Part shown: piece after piece, positions 6,072-8,887 of the stretch
Layout: the number at the start of each line of letters is the position of its first letter
Position numbering within the stretch: position 1 is the first letter of the stretch
Source of the DNA: Ruminococcus sp.
Lineage (GTDB): Bacteria > Bacillota_A > Clostridia > Oscillospirales > Ruminococcaceae
Length of the DNA: 8,887 nucleotides
Assembly: GCF_024684275.1 (NCBI RefSeq)
Contig: NZ_JAIKXF010000102.1
Coordinates: 1-8,887, forward strand
Direction of reading: 5' to 3'
Program-made: the position numbers and the translations under genes
Notes under the pieces: generated by a model
The model's database searches: none
The model's input: only the letters and a program-made list of their open reading frames with translations
What the model was told of the DNA's origin: nothing

Positions 6072-7176
6072 AAAGCTATCAAAAAACGACTCTCATCTCG
6101 GCGCAATTGACGGACTAAAGGGCATAGGCGCCTGTATCATAGCATTTTTCTGGCACTATCAGCACTTCAAGCCGCAGAACGGTTCGCCGTTGTTTTCTGC
6201 GTTCCCGATGTCATACCAATACGGAGCATACATGGTGGAGCTCTTTTTCATGCTGTCGGGCTTCGGTATGATGCTGGGTTACTCCGAAAGAATAATCGGA
6301 CACGGTATTAGCTTCCGCGATTTCATAGTTAAGCGCCTGCGGAAGATATATCCGCCATTTATTTTCTTTACCCTGCTGACAGTTATCCTTGAGCTTGCAT
6401 ATTATCACAGGTGCGGAACCACCTTTGTCTACGGAAACCTTGATATACAGCACTTTGTATACAATCTCCTGCTCATGCAGGACGGCTTCTTCGGCAAGGA
6501 GTGGTCGCTGGACGCTCCCTCATGGTGCATAAGCATATGTATGCTGTGCTATCTGCTGTTCTATCTCATACTCTACCGCGTTAAGAACGAGCGTCACGGC
6601 TGCTATGTATTCTTCGGGGCAGCCCTTCTCGGAACGACTATTAACCTTTCGGGCGTGAACTATCCTATTTGGAACGAGCTCGTCGGACGCGGCATCGCCT
6701 GCTTCTTCATAGGAGCAATACTCTGCACCGTCTACAGGAACAGGGAGAGCTTCAGATACCGTCGCCTCGGCTATATCTGCCTTGCAGCCGTCATACTCAG
6801 CTATCTTGTGCTGCGCTTCAAACCGCAGTTCATGGGCGACCTGCGCATGGCATTCATACTTGGTATCGCTCCTGCGCTCATACTTGCAGTACTGTTCATA
6901 CCGTGGCTGGGTGCTGTACTTGGCATACGCCCCCTGACTTATCTGGGCAGTCTTTCCATAGTGATATACCTTGTACACTTCCCTGTACAGTGCGCAATAC
7001 GAACCATAGACGAATACGCAGGACTTGGACTTGATTACTCCACAAAGGCTGTATGGCTCAGCTATACAGCAGCCGTACTCATATCAGCTCTGCTGTACAG
7101 GCTTGTCATTGCAAAAGCAGCAGAAAAGGCTGTATTCGGACTGTTCAGTAAAAGCTCTGCCGCAAAATCTAAATAA
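6064..7176 (+). CDS. Membrane acyltransferase, acyltransferase-3 (OafA/YrhL-like) family
   Basis: This 370-residue protein has many hydrophobic segments. Family-typical features near the N-terminus are IDGLKGIGACIIAFFWHY (15-32), with the conserved His31, ELFFMLSGF (59-67) and KRLRKIYPPF (90-99). Such proteins transfer acetyl or other acyl groups across the membrane onto sugars of polysaccharides, peptidoglycan or lipids; the acceptor here cannot be read from sequence. The ATG at 6064 overlaps the previous gene by eight bases, and AGAGG lies just before it. The gene is about the usual length and intact. It shares a transcript with hydF only by position; no cell-wall or polysaccharide genes adjoin it. 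Confidence 0.88.
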   Translation: MTEKLSKNDSHLGAIDGLKGIGACIIAFFWHYQHFKPQNGSPLFSAFPMSYQYGAYMVELFFMLSGFGMMLGYSERIIGHGISFRDFIVKRLRKIYPPFIFFTLLTVILELAYYHRCGTTFVYGNLDIQHFVYNLLLMQDGFFGKEWSLDAPSWCISICMLCYLLFYLILYRVKNERHGCYVFFGAALLGTTINLSGVNYPIWNELVGRGIACFFIGAILCTVYRNRESFRYRRLGYICLAAVILSYLVLRFKPQFMGDLRMAFILGIAPALILAVLFIPWLGAVLGIRPLTYLGSLSIVIYLVHFPVQCAIRTIDEYAGLGLDYSTKAVWLSYTAAVLISALLYRLVIAKAAEKAVFGLFSKSSAAKSK

Positions 7177-7182
7177 ACGCAT

Positions 7183-7617
7183 ATGAAAAATACCATACTC
7201 GGAGCTGCAGGACTTGTTTCAGGGGTACTGTTTGTTCTTTTCGGCATTTTCTATATTGTGCGAAATAAGGTGCGCGGCGAAAAAATACTTGACGGCAGGA
7301 TAATCGACATAGACCTTGAGCATAAAGCCCTGATAATCCGCTATAGAATAAGCAAAAACAACTATGAGGACATAGCCTTTTATAAGCACTTCTGCTTCCT
7401 TCCCGGGGCTGAAATGCCGCCAATAGGGCTAAAGGTCACGGTAACAGTAAAAAAGGACGACCTGTATGCTCCGGTATCGGTACTGGTAATGCGGAATTAC
7501 GGACGCGGCTCAGGCAATAAACGGTACCTTAATCACAGCAGGACTATAATGCTCGTATCGTGGCTCGCATTAAGTCTGCTGTTTATATTCGGCGGAATAA
7601 TTGCGCTTATCAGCTAA
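7183..7617 (+). CDS. Hypothetical membrane protein, DUF3592-like layout
   Basis: The 144-residue protein has one membrane helix near the N-terminus (about 6-27), a soluble part of about 90 residues rich in predicted strands (about 30-115), and a C-terminal helix (about 121-143). This layout resembles DUF3592 proteins, but I see no decisive motif. It starts six bases after the acyltransferase stop with no clear ribosome binding site, so translational coupling is likely. It is the last gene of the hydF set. No convincing terminator follows it; only a 5-bp GCTTA/TAAGC hairpin without a T-run lies at the stop codon. Function unknown. Confidence 0.7.
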   Translation: MKNTILGAAGLVSGVLFVLFGIFYIVRNKVRGEKILDGRIIDIDLEHKALIIRYRISKNNYEDIAFYKHFCFLPGAEMPPIGLKVTVTVKKDDLYAPVSVLVMRNYGRGSGNKRYLNHSRTIMLVSWLALSLLFIFGGIIALIS

Positions 7618-7717
7618 GCTCACATAGGCAAAAATACTCCCGAAAGCATATAATGAAATGAAGTTGTATAAACTGAGCCCCAGAGGCAATAATAAAGTCA
7701 TCAGCTGAAATTCATAA

Positions 7718-7876
7718 GGGCATCTCTAAAAACCTATTTGGTCAAGAAAAAATCAGATAGGTGCGGCAGAGGCAAGGAAAGCTCCCGAAGGCGTGCTGAC
7801 GCACTCCGAGGAAGTTTGACGCAGCATATGCCGTGCATAGCTGGTTTTTCTCAAAAGTTGGTTTTCAGAGATGTCC
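7718..7876. mobile_element. MITE-like palindromic element, about 159 bp
   Basis: The ends GGGCATCTCTAAAAACC (7718-7734) and GGTTTTCAGAGATGTCC (7860-7876) are inverted repeats matching at 15 of 17 positions. The match extends outwards through TAA/TTA. The interior is also palindromic: GTGCGGCA (7761-7768) pairs with TGCCGTGC (7829-7836) with two wobbles, and GTGC-TGAC-GCAC (7793-7804) forms a central hairpin. No transposase is encoded. A TAA occurs at both edges (7715-7717 and 7878-7880) and may be a 3-bp target duplication of the kind some IS5-family elements make. This fits a miniature inverted-repeat element moved by a transposase elsewhere. The right end lies 23 bases before the mazF start. 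Confidence 0.7.
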
Positions 7877-7899
7877 TTAATATATCGGGAGAAATAATT

Positions 7900-8247
7900 A
7901 TGTCAGTCAAACGAGGAGAAATTTACTACGCCGACCTCAGCCCCGTTGTTGGCTCTGAGCAGGGCGGAGTCAGACCTGTACTTATAGTTCAGAATGACGT
8001 GGGGAACAAGCACAGTCCCACAGTCATAGCCGCGGCTATCACAAGTCAGCGGGACAAAAACCACCTGCCAACGCATATCGAGGTGGAAGCAGACAAATGC
8101 GGACTTGCAAAAGACAGTATCGTGCTTTTGGAGCAGATACGGACTATCGACAAGCGCCGCCTCAAGGACAAAATGGGCGAGCTTGACCTTAATTCAATGG
8201 ATAAGGTGGACACGGCACTGTCCATAAGCTTCGGACTGGAAATATAA
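7900..8247 (+). CDS. mazF: MazF/EndoA-type mRNA interferase toxin
   Basis: This 115-residue protein of the PemK/MazF family closely resembles Firmicute EndoA, which cuts mRNA at short sequence-specific sites. [19 protein letters not shown] leads into Arg25 of GGVRPV, and Thr48 lies in AAITSQ; these match the two catalytic residues of Bacillus subtilis EndoA. LPTHIEV (56-62) is also typical. The ATG at 7900 is preceded by GGGAGA (7887-7892) seven bases upstream. The frame stays open upstream to 7738, but that part lies in the MITE-like element and is not protein-like. No antitoxin gene (ndoAI/mazE-like) is seen upstream or directly downstream. No convincing promoter lies between the element and the gene. 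Confidence 0.95.
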   Translation: MSVKRGEIYYADLSPVVGSEQGGVRPVLIVQNDVGNKHSPTVIAAAITSQRDKNHLPTHIEVEADKCGLAKDSIVLLEQIRTIDKRRLKDKMGELDLNSMDKVDTALSISFGLEI

Positions 8248-8254
8248 GCATTTC

Positions 8255-8287
8255 AAGGCTGTCGTAAATGACAGCCTTTTTGTTTTT
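8255..8287 (+). terminator. Intrinsic terminator after mazF
   Basis: A perfect 9-bp stem, AAGGCTGTC/GACAGCCTT, with a 6-base loop is followed by a T-rich run (TTTGTTTTT). It lies seven bases after the mazF stop codon. Confidence 0.9.
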
Positions 8288-8350
8288 GTCCTCAATTATT
8301 GCATAGCTTGGCATATTTGTCCCCACTGCGAACATATCCTGTAAGGACAA
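8286..8350. promoter_or_regulatory. TTGTCC repeats before the ATPase gene
   Basis: TTGTCC occurs at 8286-8291 and 8317-8322, and its reverse complement GGACAA at 8345-8350. The last two form a 6-bp inverted repeat. A weak promoter-like TTGGCA (8309-8314) lies here but lacks a good -10. This may be a control region for the ATPase, but support is slight. Confidence 0.25.
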
Positions 8351-8371
8351 CATCTGTGAAAGGGTGAAAAT

Positions 8372-8887
8372 ATGGGACTTACAGAAAACGAAGCCGCAGA
8401 AAAACTGAAAACCGAGGGTGAAAACGTTCTCGCCGAAAACAGGAGAACAGGTCCTGTGGGTATCTTTATGGGACAATTCAAGGATGTCATGGTCATGATA
8501 CTCCTCGGTGCTACGGTCATATCCGTACTCCTCGGTGAGATTTCAGATGCGGTGACCATCATACTGATCGTGCTTCTCAATGCTATTCTCGGCTTTATTC
8601 AGGAGTACCGCACAGAGCACACTCTTGAGGCTCTGCGCTCTATGACCTCTCCGACGGCAAAATGCTGGCGTGATGGTAAGCTGAAGGAGATAGAGGCTTC
8701 AAGACTTGTGACAGGAGATGTCATAGAGCTTGAAGCAGGTGACCGTATACCTGCGGACTGCGCTGTGTTGAAGGCTGTCGGATTCTTCTCCGATGAAGCG
8801 ATACTTACAGGCGAATCCACGGCTGTGGGAAAGTCCGCAGGCTCTCCCGACGATACCGACAACTCCCTCAACAAGCCGAATATCGTC
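8372..8887 (+). CDS. P-type cation-transporting ATPase, N-terminal part (cut by window edge)
   Basis: 172 codons are open to the right edge; complete proteins are about 850-900 residues. The N-terminal cation-ATPase segment (LTENEAAEKL...GENVLAENRR, about 3-25) precedes a pair of membrane helices (about 40-56 and 58-76). The start of the actuator domain follows, with GDVIELEAGDRIPADC (115-130) and the TGES dephosphorylation motif (146-149). The layout is that of the type II, calcium-pump-like group (PMCA/SERCA type), so Ca2+ export is the best guess. The phosphorylation site DKTGT and the ion-binding helices lie outside the window. The start at 8372 has AAAGGGTG just upstream (8359-8366). Confidence 0.93.
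   Translation, partial: MGLTENEAAEKLKTEGENVLAENRRTGPVGIFMGQFKDVMVMILLGATVISVLLGEISDAVTIILIVLLNAILGFIQEYRTEHTLEALRSMTSPTAKCWRDGKLKEIEASRLVTGDVIELEAGDRIPADCAVLKAVGFFSDEAILTGESTAVGKSAGSPDDTDNSLNKPNIV

Noticed and set aside
6520..7034. Overlapping frames inside the acyltransferase gene on both strands
   Set aside because: The acyltransferase frame has family motifs and a hydrophobic pattern throughout; the others are low-complexity shadows.
7858..7886. Promoter made of TTGGTT and TATATC at the right end of the MITE-like element
   Set aside because: The -10 match is poor and transcription would begin on top of the mazF ribosome binding site.
7738..7899. 54-residue N-terminal extension of MazF
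   Set aside because: It is read from the MITE-like element, lacks a ribosome binding site, and known EndoA/MazF proteins start at the [10 protein letters not shown] position.

Overview
The window looks like chromosomal DNA from an anaerobic, fermentative Firmicute of class Clostridia, most likely a Ruminococcus-like member of the Oscillospiraceae. This is inferred from a malate dehydrogenase/malic enzyme pair, an [FeFe]-hydrogenase maturase, an EndoA/MazF toxin of Firmicute type, strong AGGAGG-type ribosome binding sites and sigma-A-like promoters. No rRNA, tRNA, CRISPR array or full transposase is visible.

Layout. Bases 1-1218 (minus strand) hold argG, cut by the left edge only a few residues before its expected end. 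It has a near-consensus promoter and ArgR-type boxes. A divergent intergenic region (1219-1598) leads to an LDH/MDH-family gene (1599-2543) with malate-type specificity. A strong terminator follows, then a malic enzyme gene (2625-3800). Next come a very small two-helix membrane protein gene (4028-4207) with its own promoter and terminator, and an operon-like set led by hydF (4483-5682). hydF has its own promoter and a strongly folded leader. Behind it, overlapping or nearly touching, are a DUF2809 membrane protein, an acyltransferase-3 membrane protein and a small two-helix membrane protein (to 7617). A MITE-like palindromic element (7718-7876) lies directly before mazF/endoA (7900-8247), which ends at a terminator. 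The start of a P-type cation ATPase (8372 onward) runs off the right edge.

How the genes work together. The dehydrogenase and malic enzyme fit the malate shunt known from Clostridium thermocellum: oxaloacetate to malate to pyruvate, moving reducing power from NADH towards NAD(P)H. HydF serves hydrogen production, another electron outlet. argG is biosynthetic and appears to be under arginine repressor control. The three membrane proteins after hydF look like passengers, without an obvious link to hydrogenase maturation.

The least explained parts are non-coding: (i) the folded hydF leader; (ii) a related set of TTAGCT-containing inverted repeats around the 59-residue gene; (iii) the MITE-like element before a toxin gene with no visible antitoxin; (iv) a terminator between the two malate-shunt genes that leaves no room for a second promoter.
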